From Gnetum montanum (taxonomy: Eukaryota; Streptophyta; Gnetopsida; Gnetales; Gnetaceae): 64,000 bases of DNA. The notes beneath the pieces are model-generated. The model was not told the origin of the DNA. It saw nothing but the letters and a program-made list of their open reading frames with translations, and made no database searches. The stretch lies in the NCBI GenBank assembly GCA_015680685.1, contig MNCI01014373.1, positions 521,616 to 585,615 of the forward strand, read 5' to 3'. The translations under genes were made by a program, and so were the position numbers. Positions 34,186-45,919 of this stretch are shown one piece after another; position 1 is the stretch's first letter; every line of letters begins with the position of its first letter.

Positions 34186-34981
34186 TGATGAGTTGCATTA
34201 AGTTGGTTGCATCGATGAGGCCTCATCAACACAGCCTCATTGACTGGGCCTCATCGATGAGGCCTAGTTGACGCATCTTACCATGCATTGATGAGGCCCC
34301 ATTGATGTAGTGTTGAAAATCAACTATAAATACACGTGTGTAGCTGCATTTATGGCAAGTAGAGATCGTAGTTGTAGTATAGCTCTTGCATTTTTTCCAT
34401 TTGAAAGTTAGAATTTTCCCCTGAGTGCCTCTAGTAGGAGTCATTAAGTGTACGGATCTTTATTCGAGCATTGTTGTACTTGAGCACGATAGTGTGTGCA
34501 GCAATAAAGATGAGCTTTCTGATAAACCTTGTAGCACTTTGGATAGATTAGCTATTTTATTTATGCAATTACTATTCTCAATTATTTATTAAATTTTTTC
34601 AATTAGTTATTAAATATTTTCCAGTTATTACGTTAATGAGGCAATTAAGTGAGATAGATTACACACATAAGTANATTAGTTAAATGCTAGTTAATTAGTT
34701 AATTAGTTTATTTAGTTTATTTAATCAAGTCCCTTCTATCTACATTTTGAGCACCAAACTATAAAACACAAAATGATAACAATCAGATGTCTCAATTACA
34801 CTTAACCATACCAATGAACATCACAAGTGTAATTGGGAAGACAATGATTGATCTTAGGGCTAGATTCACTTCCTAAAGGACTAGTGCACTGAAAACAATA
34901 AAGTCCATGTAATTTGACCACATCGTGCGTGAACACTTGTGATTCATATGGTTAGATGTAGGGGTACCTTACCACTCATCA
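34186..34981 (+). repeat. 3' LTR of element B
   Basis: TGATGAGT to ACTCATCA, with TATAAATA at 34325-34332 and AATAAA at 34503-34508. At the single N (34674) about 150 bp present in the 5' LTR (23043-23192) are missing, which explains most of the length difference. Confidence 0.92.
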
Positions 34982-34986
34982 ATTTG

Positions 34987-37900
34987 TAATCAAGTAAACA
35001 ATATAAGTTACAAACAACCTCAATTAGTAGTTGTAGTTGGCACGAAAGTCCTAATGGCAATAAAGAATAAAGAAGAATGTAAGAAAATTTCAAATAAAGC
35101 ATAATATAGAAAAAACTGTAAAATACTCAAGAAAATGAAAAACATATTTAAAATGGTGTAAAATAAAAAAGTTAAAAACTGAGGAGCCACTTTGTTAAAT
35201 ATCAACATCAATGGCCATCTGCTCGGTGACTAAGTTGAAAGGGAGAGATTCAAAAGATTGAGCATGTTTGGTCATTGATTGAGGCATTATCTTCATTGGC
35301 TATTATTAATTCAAGGAAAGGCTTGAGTTGTTGGGTGTTGACTAAGAATCTTTTATTTGGTCTATTAAGTTAATAGATCATCATAGCCCTAGATGGAAAG
35401 GTTTCATAGATAATATAAGGGCCCTCCCATCATGTCTAAAATTTTGTGCATTGTGGCACGTGCATGAGGCTCTAGTAGAACATCTTATCTCCTAGTTAAA
35501 AATTTAGCTTCCTAATCCTAAGATCATGATGTTGTTTATTATGTGCCTTATGAACTTCATTTGATGATAGGGCCACTAATTGATTCTCATCTAGCATGTT
35601 GAGGTTCATCAATCTTTCCTTTTGATCTAGACTTAAGTCCAAGCCAAGGTCACAAACTATTGAAAGTGTACAAAGTTCTAGATGGAAAGTGTTGGTAGCT
35701 TTCTATACACTAGCTCATAGGGAGAGTACCCAATAGGAAGTTTCCATGTTGAACAATAAGCCCAAAGGGCAACATTGAGTTTGTTGCTCCAGTACTTCCT
35801 ATATTTACTAACAGTACGTATTAGTATTTGGTAATTTTTCTATTAGTAACCTCAACTTGACCATTGGCTTGGGGGTGGTAAAGAGTTAGTTTATGTTCAA
35901 CCCCCAAGCGTTGCATGAGCTTTCAAAAAGTGGCATTCATGAAATGTGTTCCATTATCTAAAATTAGTGCATGTGGCACACCAAACTTGTTTACAATATT
36001 TTATTGTATAAATTGGACCATCGTAGATGATGGACAATTGGTGGTAGGTGCAGCTTCAGTCCATTTGGTGCAATAGTTAACAACCACGATAATGTAGGCC
36101 TTTCTGTTTAACATACAGATGATGAACCCCATGAAATTGATTCCCCAAAGATCGAAAGGCTCTAGCTATTAAATCCAAAATGAGGTCCTTCTATATGCAC
36201 GTTCATCCCTCCATCACGTTGGTATTTGTCACAGCAGAAGAAGTAATGGGCATCCTTGAAGATTGTAGGCCAATAATATCCCGTCATGAGGATCTTAATG
36301 ATCATTCACCTTTTGACATAGTGGCCCTCACAAGGGCCTTCATGTTCATCTTAGAGGACTCGAGGTTGATCTACATCAAGGACATACCATCGTACCAAGC
36401 CATCCACACAAACCTTGTAGAGGCTACCATCTTAATAAAGTGTTTGGCTTAATGAAGAAATTGTTGTTTCTTCTTGTGGTCCCACTCTTGTGGCATCTCC
36501 TGTGTGAGTCGATAGGAGAGGATGTTATCATACCAGTTCATTTCTTTAAAAGATTGCTTATTAATAGCACCAAAAAAAGGAGTTCATCAGGAAACTGATC
36601 TAACAGTGGGCTCTCCTCCTTGCTATCCCATCATAATCAAGATAAGTGGTCAGCTACCACATTCTTAATCCCCTTTCGATCTACCATTCTTAGATCCAAC
36701 TCTTAAAGGATCACTAGACATGGTATGATATGGGGACTCATCATTGGCTTGTTCATCAAGAACTAGATGGCACTATGATCAATGTGCACAAAAACTTTGT
36801 ATCCAAGCACAGTGTCTAAATTTCTCTAATGCATACACCACTATCATAAGTTCTTTTCCAATGGTGGTGTAGTTAAGTTGTGCATCCACAATGCTTCTTC
36901 TTGCATAGTGGACATAATATGGACGTTTTTGATCATCCATCTATGTAAGCATGGCTCCCAAGGCATAGTTTGATGCATCTATCATGATGTGGAACTATGG
37001 ACTAATTAGGTGCTCAGAGAATTGGAATCTTCATGAGCTTCTGCTTGAGTTGTTGTAATGCATGCTCACATTTCCTAGTCTAGAAGAAGGATGCATATTT
37101 CTTCATAAGCTCCACCAATGACTTGATGATTTTAGAGAAGTTCTCAATGAAGTGCCTATAGTAACCAGTGTGGCCAAAGAATGACCTCAGGTCCTTCATA
37201 GTATCTAGTTGTCTAGTGATTCTTTGGATGATCCTTATTTTTTTTGGATCTACTTCATTCCCTTTATTCAAATTTAGTGCCCCGAAATAATGCCTTCTTG
37301 GATCATTAGATGGCTCTTTTGCCAATTGAGCCTCAAGTTAGTTTCTACACATTATTGAAGAACATAATCCAAATGATCCAAGGCTTGCTCAAAGGTAGCC
37401 ATGTAGGTAGAGAAGTCATCCATGAAGACTTCTACCTCGCTACTAATTTGTTGTTGGAAGATGCTTAGGACCAACCATTGGAATGTGGTGGGAGCATTAC
37501 ATAAGCCAAAGGGCATCTTTTTGTATGCAAATGTCCCCTAGGGACTTGTGAATGTTGGCTTTGGCTTGGTCCTTTGACACAATATGAATTTGGTTATAGC
37601 CACTATAACCATCTAGAAAGCTATAGTAGCAATGCCTTACGATAGTGTCTAGCACTTGATTCAAAATGGTAATAGAAAGCTATCTTTTTAGGTGGGCATA
37701 TTCAACATTTGAAAGCCTATACAAACTCTTCACTTCCCTTCTTTCTTTGGTACAATAACAAGTAGGCTAATCCACTCACTATCTACGATGGGGTAAATGA
37801 ACCCAATCTTGAGGAGTTATTCAACTTCCTTCTTGACAATTTGCTTAAGCTTGGGATTCAAGCATCTTTGTGGCTACCTTTTAGTTTGATGGAGGAATTT

Positions 37901-39700
37901 TTATACATTCTATGTTGGCATATCCTAGGGTTAATTCCTATTAGCTCATGCTATGACTAGGCAAAGGCTATTGGCCATTTGTTCACAACTTCCAACAGTT
38001 TCTTATTTTATATTAAAGTAAGTGTGGCATTGATAATGACTAGCTTATCATTGTCTAAGAAGATATATTCCATTCCTGCTAGTAGAGCTTTTAACTCAAG
38101 GGACTACTACTTGAAAGTTTCTGGATCTCCAACTCTCCCCAATTGATTTTTCTTTTTTCATTAGAGAGTTTGTGATGGATTTGCTCCAACTGATCCATGC
38201 TTTCTACATAAGAACTTATGAGGCTCTTAGCTAAATCCATGCATATTGTTGATTCATCCTCGTTTTCAGTTGTTGGCCACTAAGTGTTCTCCTGTTTAGT
38301 GGTTGCTACATGTAAGCACCTTTGAATTTCTATGTCATCCACATACTGATTGCATGCCTTAAGTGATGTGCTTTTTACAGTCCATAGTTTTTGCATGCAA
38401 TGACACCTTGTGTCATTGTACATGATGTATGGAACTCTCCTCTTCTCAATTTTTCCAAATTCATTTTCCTTGAAAATTTCCAAGGAAAGGTCTCTGATCC
38501 CCAACTATGCATCTATAGTGCTTTGCCATGCTCTTCCCATGATGATAAGGAAGTTTCCTTTGTTTTTCTCCACATGGATTACTAGGAAATTAGTAGGATA
38601 TGATCATCCATAAATGGTGGTCATAATGTCTTTCACCAATTCTAAAGGAATAGTGATGGATTAGTCTATTAATGCCAGTTTGATATTGCTCTTTTTCAAG
38701 GAAGTTAGGTTCCAGCCTTTGTACATTTCTTACAAAATCAAGTTAACTTCAGAACTTGAGTTCAGAAGAGCTTTACATGGTTCATTTTCAGCAATCTACA
38801 AGTAGACAAGAGGACTCCTAGGATCAAATCTTTTCCTAGGAAGATGACTAGCCTTAATTTAATCTATGACCACATGGGTCAACATGATGGTGTGCAGCTG
38901 GAGAGTGCTCTAGTTTGAAGGTTGCTCGATAGGCATTTCAGAGGAGATAGTAGTAGGATTAATAGCCATAAGAGTTTGTGAGGGCTTCATGGGGCTGTTG
39001 GTTATGAAGAATGGTCTTTTTTGAGGCTTGGATTTTGAACCACTTAACTGAGAAGCTGACTATAAGTTTATGGCCCTCGTAGCATTTCTTTGCAGTGGCT
39101 AGGCAGGTATCTAACCCTGCATGGATGGAGCGGGTGGCAAAGGAGTTGAAGGAGGAGGTGTAGGAATGGAAGAGTACGAAGGATAATAGTAGAAAAATTG
39201 GGACTCCTCCCCTTGGTGATGGTGCTCTATAGTAGTTAAGAGGGTAATAGTGATGTGGGAAGGAAGTGGGACTAGAAGAGTCACATGGAGAGATGGACTG
39301 CTGAATGTAATACCCATATGGATTCGGTTGATGATGCTGCCTTGGAGATGGCATCCCCCACGACTATGGGTGTTTCCATTGCTAATATTGTTCCTAAGGT
39401 TGGGGTGGCACTCCACTCAAATAGTAAGCTTATTGGTGGAACTGCTACCGATAGTTACCTTATGGATAAGGCAACCTCCTCGGTGCTTGATGTTTTGCTA
39501 GTCTAGGATTTAAAGCATGCATTCGAGATTCTTGTAAGTGTGACACAGTAGGGCAACATCCCTTGGGATGTTCATATTAGCATATCTCACAACCATCATT
39601 ATTAGTTTTAGAATCTACAAGTTCTTCTACTATTGCAGTGTTGCCCTTAGCTTTATAATGTTCACATTTAGCCTCCTTCTTCTTCCTTCTCTCACGACCA
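34987..39700 (-). pseudogene. pol of element A
   Basis: Broken gypsy polyprotein on the minus strand, homologous to B's. Readable parts: DLSLEIFKENEFGKIEKRRV upstream of the reverse transcriptase (38504-38280), GFIYPIVDSEW (about 37800), YYSFLDGYSGYN (about 37620), MKDLRSFFGHTGYYRHF (37200) and IDASNYALGAML of RNase H (about 36985). Remnants of the integrase and chromatin-distal region run down to about 35210. 34987-35210 is the beginning of the linker cut off by B. Confidence 0.75.
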
Positions 39701-41459
39701 CTACCTCCTTAATCTCTACTTTCCTCTATAATCTTCAAAGAAATTTAGAATTTTTCATCCAAGGAATCCCACATTTTATCAACTTTAGCCAATATTTCAG
39801 TGACCAATTTTTGGATTGGCAAGGTTTTCCTTTGCACCACTTCATCAAGTGGTGCCTCCTCTTCATTTTTGCAAAAACAAACCTCCCTTTTGTAGATGGA
39901 AGGGTCTTTGTTATATTTCTTTATACTTTCTCAATTTTTTAAGCTCTCCCTCTTCTTTGGACACTTTCTCAATGAACCTTTGAATCTAATGAAGCCTTAG
40001 CTCAGAAATTCTTCCTTGGGCATAGACCCCAAGGGTTCTCCTTATTTTAATTTTGAGCCCATCTATGATATGGCATAGTTGATTCTTTTGAGAGTATTCA
40101 TAACTTGGGCATCAGTGTAACAAAGAATAGTACCTATCCATAGCTGCATCCAAGGACTCACGAGTGCCCTATTTCCACCCTTGGATTTGCCTCTTCAAAT
40201 TGGACACTCTGAAGTACATTTGATACTTGTCATTGAACAGCTCTAGCATCGTACTCCATCACTGAATAGATTCTGGTTCCAAGGACCAATACTAGCTCTT
40301 TGCTTCTTTGATGAGTATTCATGGAAATAGTTTCAACTTTTGACATTCATTTTCCACATTCTACAAGGCACAGGCATCATCAAAGGCTTGCAGATGATTT
40401 TATGGATCTAAATTGTATTTCCCCTCAAACTTGGTGATATTATTCATATCCAGCTATTTGATTAAGCTATCCTTCACATGCCTGGTTGATATCCTAATAG
40501 CCTCTAAAATTTTTAACATATTTCTAGTAGCCAACAAAGGCTCATAATAGTCATTGTAATCTATGTGGCCCCTATCATGATCATGATGCCTATGATGAGT
40601 CCTATTGTCCCTTTGTTCTTTGTGATGGTCATCCCCACATTGCTCATGCACATGATCTTTGTTGTCTCAGTAGGATCTGTGATCATCCCTATCCCATCAT
40701 TCATCTTCATCATGATTTCTATTGCCTATGCTTCTCCTATCAAAGTTGGAGAAGGAAGACGATGAGGATGATGAAGGTGAAAAGGGAGGAGAACCAACAT
40801 CAAAGTAGTGCCTACCATCCCCTCTTCTTTGATCCATACCTTGATCATCATGTTTGTCTCTCTCCTGGTGTTTGTCATTGTTCTTGCCTTGGTTATCATC
40901 TTTCGAGGCCCCTTGGTCTTGAGGTCCATTCTTTCCATAACTAAGGTTGTCCATAGTTGAATGTAACCAATGGTAAAGGGTCTCCTCATCAAAGAGAGGG
41001 GGAGAATTTTTATTTTGGAAAGCACCTAAAAAGAAGTCCTCACCTTCTTTGTGTGTTTGTAGGAACAAGTGGGTGGGAAACCTTTTGCCTTTTGAGGTCT
41101 CATATCTAGCTTCCATTGGTTGATCTTTCTTTCATTGTGCTTTTGTGTGATGATAATCCTAATAAGCATGGTCATGAACCTCATACTCTACATTGAGTCC
41201 AACAATGCCCAACTTGATGAGATTGTTTAACAGCATTACTAGAATAGATCGGTTGGGAGGCAACATAATGTTGCCTCTATATCCCTCCATCATAGCTGCT
41301 AGTCCTAGTGCAGGATGAAGGTAAAATCCAAAGTGTAAGCATTTAGATGGGTGTATACCACTTTGAATTATTGGGGCATAGGTGTCTTTTGGCCTTCTTG
41401 CCTTTGATTGGATTCACCTATGAATGGCGGTGGAGAGTCTTCCATACAAGAAGAAGCCA
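39701..41459 (-). pseudogene. gag of element A
   Basis: It starts ATGGCTTCTTCTTG at 41459 (MASSCMEDSPP), paralleling B's MSSSSC start. An open piece at 41116-40697 encodes a charged, Asp/His/Ser-rich stretch. A second at 40651-40454 contains YYEPLLATRNMLKILEA, homologous to the intact C1 gag. The gag core follows (LPQ/IIDGLK.. RRTLGVYAQGRISELR near 40050). Broken by stops. Confidence 0.7.
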
Positions 41460-41592
41460 TATTAGTGATTTTGTAAAAACAATGTGCATTTGTTATTATT
41501 CTTTATCTTAATGGTTTTAATGTTAGGGTCATTTATAACATCATTAAATGATTTCACTATCTTTCTTAGGTAGCATACTTAGCTAACTAAAA

Positions 41593-41610
41593 TCCCTGGC
41601 AATAGCACCA
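41593..41610 (-). promoter_or_regulatory. Primer-binding site of A
   Basis: TGGTGCTATTGCCAGGGA on the minus strand: 14 of 18 match to the tRNA-Asp complement, with all four mismatches C-to-T or G-to-A. One base separates it from the LTR. Confidence 0.8.
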
Positions 41611-41611
41611 A

Positions 41612-42462
41612 TGATGAGTGACAAGTAGTCCCTATGTCCAACCATACGAATCACAGGCATTGTACTAGTGATTTGGTCGAATTCCATGGACTTTAGCTCT
41701 CTAAATGTACAATAACCAAGGTAGTGACCTAAGGACGTGATTGTTGTCTTCTTGGCTTTACTTGTGTAAGCGCAAGTGTATGCTTTAAGTGTAAGCCAAT
41801 GCACATGATTTGTATTGATTTTATATTTTATCAACTTTAATCTAAGTGTAAAACAAAGTAATTAAGTGTGAATTAATATAAGTAACTATCTAATGCCTTA
41901 ATCTATTTCCTAACATAAGTATCTGGGCCCATCTTCCATGCACATCTTGAACTTATTAAGAATGCTACTAGGTTACCAAGTGTTAGGCTATTGGACGAAC
42001 CAAGCAAGAACACTGCTAAGATTACCAAGCGTTAATGGTATGTTTGAGGTGGTGGTACTTATGTGTATTAATTAAGCATATCAATTAACCAAGAACATGA
42101 ATGTAAAGTGCATAATGATACAGTGCATGAAAGCAAACATTAATCTATTCGAAGTGTTGCAAAGAGTTCCAAGAATCTTGTCTTTATTACAGGCACATCA
42201 AATTGTTAAGGTACATTGATGCTCGAATAAGGATCCATACAACCCTTGAAGTCCTATTGCAGGCACACACAAAAATATTGTAGCTTTCACAGAATGAAAT
42301 TGCAAAAATTTAGCTACTCTATTGACTCAACAATGTCATAAATACGATGGGTACACACATTTATATAGGCAAAGCTAGACACTACATCAACACATCAACC
42401 CATGCATCGACAAGGATGCGTCAATGCATGCCCATTAACACAACCCAACTCATGATTTATCA
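41612..42462 (-). repeat. 5' LTR of element A
   Basis: 851 bp, the partner of 17047-17842. TATA-like TATATAAATG lies on the minus strand around 42367-42358. The inner end is ACTCATCA; the outer end is TGATAAATCA, so its outer terminal repeat is less perfect than in B. Confidence 0.9.
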
Positions 42463-42765
42463 CCAACATTTGATCCTATAAAATTTTCCCTTTAATTTCA
42501 TTGGTATTTTTTTTATCACATAGAACACCACTAACTAGTCTCCATTTTAAATATCCTACAATTTTATTTCTTATATCTTTATCAATATCACAATCTAATT
42601 GGAGAATTAATCCCAAGTAATAGAACTGATTGCATTGAGAGACTCTTTGGTCTTGAATTGTTACTTCCATTTCACTACTGTTTATGCTATTATTGAAATT
42701 GCATTCCATATATTATGTCTTCTAATTTTTAAGCCTTCTGATTCTAGACTTCTTCAACTTACATA
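42463..42765 (-). mobile_element. RTE-type LINE, upstream half split by A
   Basis: On the minus strand YMECNFNNSINSSEMEV, CNQFYYLGLILQLDCDIDKD, NKIVGYLKWR and SGVLCDKK match the C-terminal part of RTE reverse transcriptases. Joining this to 17041-16636 across the CCAAC duplication gives a continuous reading order. 5'-truncated and inactive. Confidence 0.75.
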
Positions 42766-45700
42766 TCTTAGCTTTGAAATCCTAATTTGAAATCTATTCA
42801 TTTAATTAGATTTATCTAGGAAAAAACCCTAAATAATATGTTTGTTGAAAGGTTGGATCAAACAATTGTCTTTTAATGGAACTTGAACCTCAACAATTTT
42901 AATTCCCATGAAACATAATCATAAGATCTATATTTGATTACCATAACTTTGGGGTCAACAAATCAAGATGTGTGTCATCAAAATGATAAATTTTTTTTAA
43001 AATTCCAAAAGTTAAAACATTAAACTACCAATCCTCATGGAAGGTTATGCATTGGGGTTGAGCGCTTGTTAACTAACTTAAAAATCAACTTATTTATATC
43101 TATACATTCTGTTTAAATCACTGAGAAATACCTTTAATTACTTTACATTAATTATTCTCGTAACTAGCCAATCATGAATTCAAGTTATTTCTATTAGAAA
43201 TAGTGTGAATGTATACTCTTATCCTAGTACTCAATAGTGTTTATTTCTTATGTTATAATGTTGTTGGGTTATGTTAGACATTAAAAGTGTTAATGTTTTG
43301 TTGTTGAAAACCAAAGAAATAAGGTTAGGTTGAGAGCCATCCCCAAAAAGGAAAGGTGCTACAAACTTTCATGTTAAGCCCATGACCAAAGGGGCAAAAT
43401 CCTCCAACCCAAAGTATAAATAGGGGTGAACCCTTTCCATTTGCCTCACACATTTGTGCATTAAATGAAAGAGCTATTTCTTCATCTTGTGTGTATGCAT
43501 TCAAGCTTGCTTAAGTTGAAGCTCTCCTACATTTAATTCCACTTTTCCCTTCTTACATTCTTGCAAGCATGAGCTCTTGCAATTGAAGCATTCTCAATGT
43601 CTAATGTTCTCTAAGGACTCTCACAATTCTCTCACAATGAGCTTCACAATTTCTCACATCTAGCCACACAAACCCTCACATTCTCACAAGGAAAAACCTC
43701 TCATTCTTACAGGTTCTTGCAAGGATTCTCAAGTTTCTCATGTTTTATGTTTAATTTGATATTTATAGCATGCTTTTTTATGTTAGTTGTATGTATGTTT
43801 TCATAATGTCATGTTTCATGTTCATAGTGAATGTTTGAAGCAATTTGAAAGTTGAAAGCTTAAATTTTGTGGGGGATTCATGTATATTTAACTCTACTAG
43901 TCCTAACCCCAAATACAAAAGGAGAAGGATTAGCATTAGGTTGGTAACCAACTACAAAACCTTGTAAAATCTTATGAATGAATTCTTTTTCAAATCTTCT
44001 AGATGCTAGGACATTTTCTAGATGTGATGCCCAACAATCATAGGGCTCAATTGTTGTGAAAATTGGGCAAGGGCTTGGTAGGGTGTCCTCCAATTGACAT
44101 GCAACATATAAACAAAGATCTAGTTCTTCATAGAGGCAAATTACCAAAAAAAAAAAAAAACACTCAATGTCTCTTGTACATTCCATAAAATTGTAGGTCT
44201 AACTAGTTTATAAAAATAAAGGTTTTAGGGTTTTAGGTCTCATTTCAAGCACAATTGCATGGACTATGATTTGACTACAAGCTGGTAGAACACTCACAGT
44301 GACCTTGTAGTGAGTTTTTAGTTTTTTCTATGTAGACTATGACTTGCAATCCATGCAATTCACATAGTGACCTACCATATTTCTAGCACAAATTGACTAT
44401 GACCCACAATCTTACTAGAGGTGTTTAACCGTTCTTGTTTTAGCTTAGACTACAACTTGCGGGCCACTCATAATACATATTGTGACCTATACACAACTGG
44501 CAAAAATTGTTGTGACCTACACCATGAGTTATAGTTGCCTTGTGAACAATCAAAAATAGTTATAGTGGCCTTCATCATGACTTGCAATTAGTGACATTCA
44601 CACTCATGGTAGCCTTTCCTAGCTTCAATTGATCCAAGACCTCAACCATCATACAATCAAGGCTAACCTTGCCACCACAACTCAACAATTTCAAAACAAT
44701 GATACCTATTACCTTTGAAGATGTAACAATGTGTATTTGATCTTTGAAGTTATTTTATCACATCATCATTGAAACAAAAGTGTACCAGTACCCATACCAA
44801 TTTTATCATCTAATTGCAAAATTGATTTTAGTTGGCAGAATTACTTCATCTTATTGCATAAATTCCATTTACTATAGTATGTAATTTGATTAACTTTTTG
44901 TACTTTTTGTTGATGTAGATAGTTATTATCATCTTCTTCATCCTAACCTTGTCCCAACAAAATGGGAACAAAACTAAAAGATATCAAATGGCTAGGTATG
45001 GTTATAGTTGCCACTATTTTATCCTCTATAAAACATCCTAGTTAATATATTATGGTATTCATTATTTAACGATATCTACCTTTTGCTCCGAGTGTATTAT
45101 CACTGCGTTCCCTTCCAACATATCAATATTTTATATCAAGTAGTGTTCTAGACGCGAGAGCTGTGAAAAATTTAATCATAGTTACCATGCTTCCAACCCA
45201 AAGGGATTAAAAATTTTGATGCAGTTTCACATAAGAAAATTACATAATTCTTAAATTTTTAAAGCTGAAATATTATACAAATCAGACCACCACCCTTCAG
45301 ACTGGAAACAAGTGCTTAACAGTGAATAAACAACCACTTTAGACAGTTTCCATCAAGGCACAATGCAGGGTCTATTACAATGGGCTAAAAATGTTTACAA
45401 TTTGATTAATGGTCAATTTTTGCATCGAATTCCACAGAAACATTTACTAAAAGTCCAATTACATACCAAAAAAGTGCAAACACCTTTCACTTTACATTTG
45501 TTCACTAGCTACAATATTTCGAAGGCCACCAGCAAATAGAAAACTAAATAACAGAGTTAGTTTCCTCGTAATTCTGGCTCAAATAACAGAGTTAGCCAAC
45601 CCATTAACCTTGCTGGTAAGGGAAAGGCCTCCTGGCATGTGAATACTGATAAATATGGTTGGATTAACACCATATTAGGACAACTAGATCAGACAATGAT

Positions 45701-45919
45701 TAACACACACAAGCCAATACTAAAACATTGGCTTTTCTATTTGTATATGAACGGAAATTTTTTTTGGAAACTCGAAGGTGGAGATTTTATTATATCTGTA
45801 GACCAAAATCTAAAAAATGCTTAACCAAGTGCAGTTACAGCTAACTTTTACGAATTACATCTCTCTTTCTGATAATGCATGTTTAAAAAATCACTGAATT
45901 AGAAGTAATTTGGAGACTT
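42766..45919. other. Intergenic; LTR-like promoter fragment and RTE tail
   Basis: 43260-43870 looks like an isolated LTR or promoter: it starts TGTTGTTGGG, has GTATAAATAGGGG at 43419-43431 and is followed by a CT-rich leader. No partner was found. 43878-44186 (minus) is a 102-codon open frame with no recognised domain. 44925-44985 (minus) resembles an RTE tail (CCCATTTTGTTGGGACAAGG then GATGAAGAAGATGATAATAA). 45000-45919 holds the unmarked 3' UTR of the ABC1K gene. Nothing else was recognised. Confidence 0.45.

Larger units (their letters stand above)
22570..34981 (+). mobile_element. Ty3/gypsy LTR retrotransposon B, nested in A
   Basis: A complete, decayed element of about 12.4 kb: 5' LTR 22570-23488, primer site 23490-23507, gag, pol, internal U3-like segment, second ORF, polypurine tract and 3' LTR 34186-34981. 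It is flanked by the exact duplication ATTTG (22565-22569 and 34982-34986) and lies inside the non-coding linker of A, in the opposite direction. Its two LTRs differ at roughly one base in ten by eye, indicating an old insertion. It contains a 20-N gap (29860-29879) and a single-N join (34674). Confidence 0.93.
17047..42462 (-). mobile_element. Ty3/gypsy LTR retrotransposon A (contains nested B)
   Basis: A complete but decayed element on the minus strand: 5' LTR 42462-41612, primer site 41610-41593, gag, pol, a non-coding stretch with an internal TATA, the second ORF, a polypurine tract and the 3' LTR 17842-17047. It is flanked on both sides by the 5-bp duplication CCAAC (17042-17046 and 42463-42467). 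Removing B (22570-34981) and one copy of its ATTTG duplication leaves 12,999 bp. The tRNA-Asp primer site and the extra ORF after pol place it near the Athila/Tat group of plant gypsy elements. Confidence 0.92.

Noticed and set aside
43878-44186. A small host gene on minus
   Set aside because: A 102-codon open frame starting in a poly-Phe run made by an A tract; no domain, no splice or promoter support.
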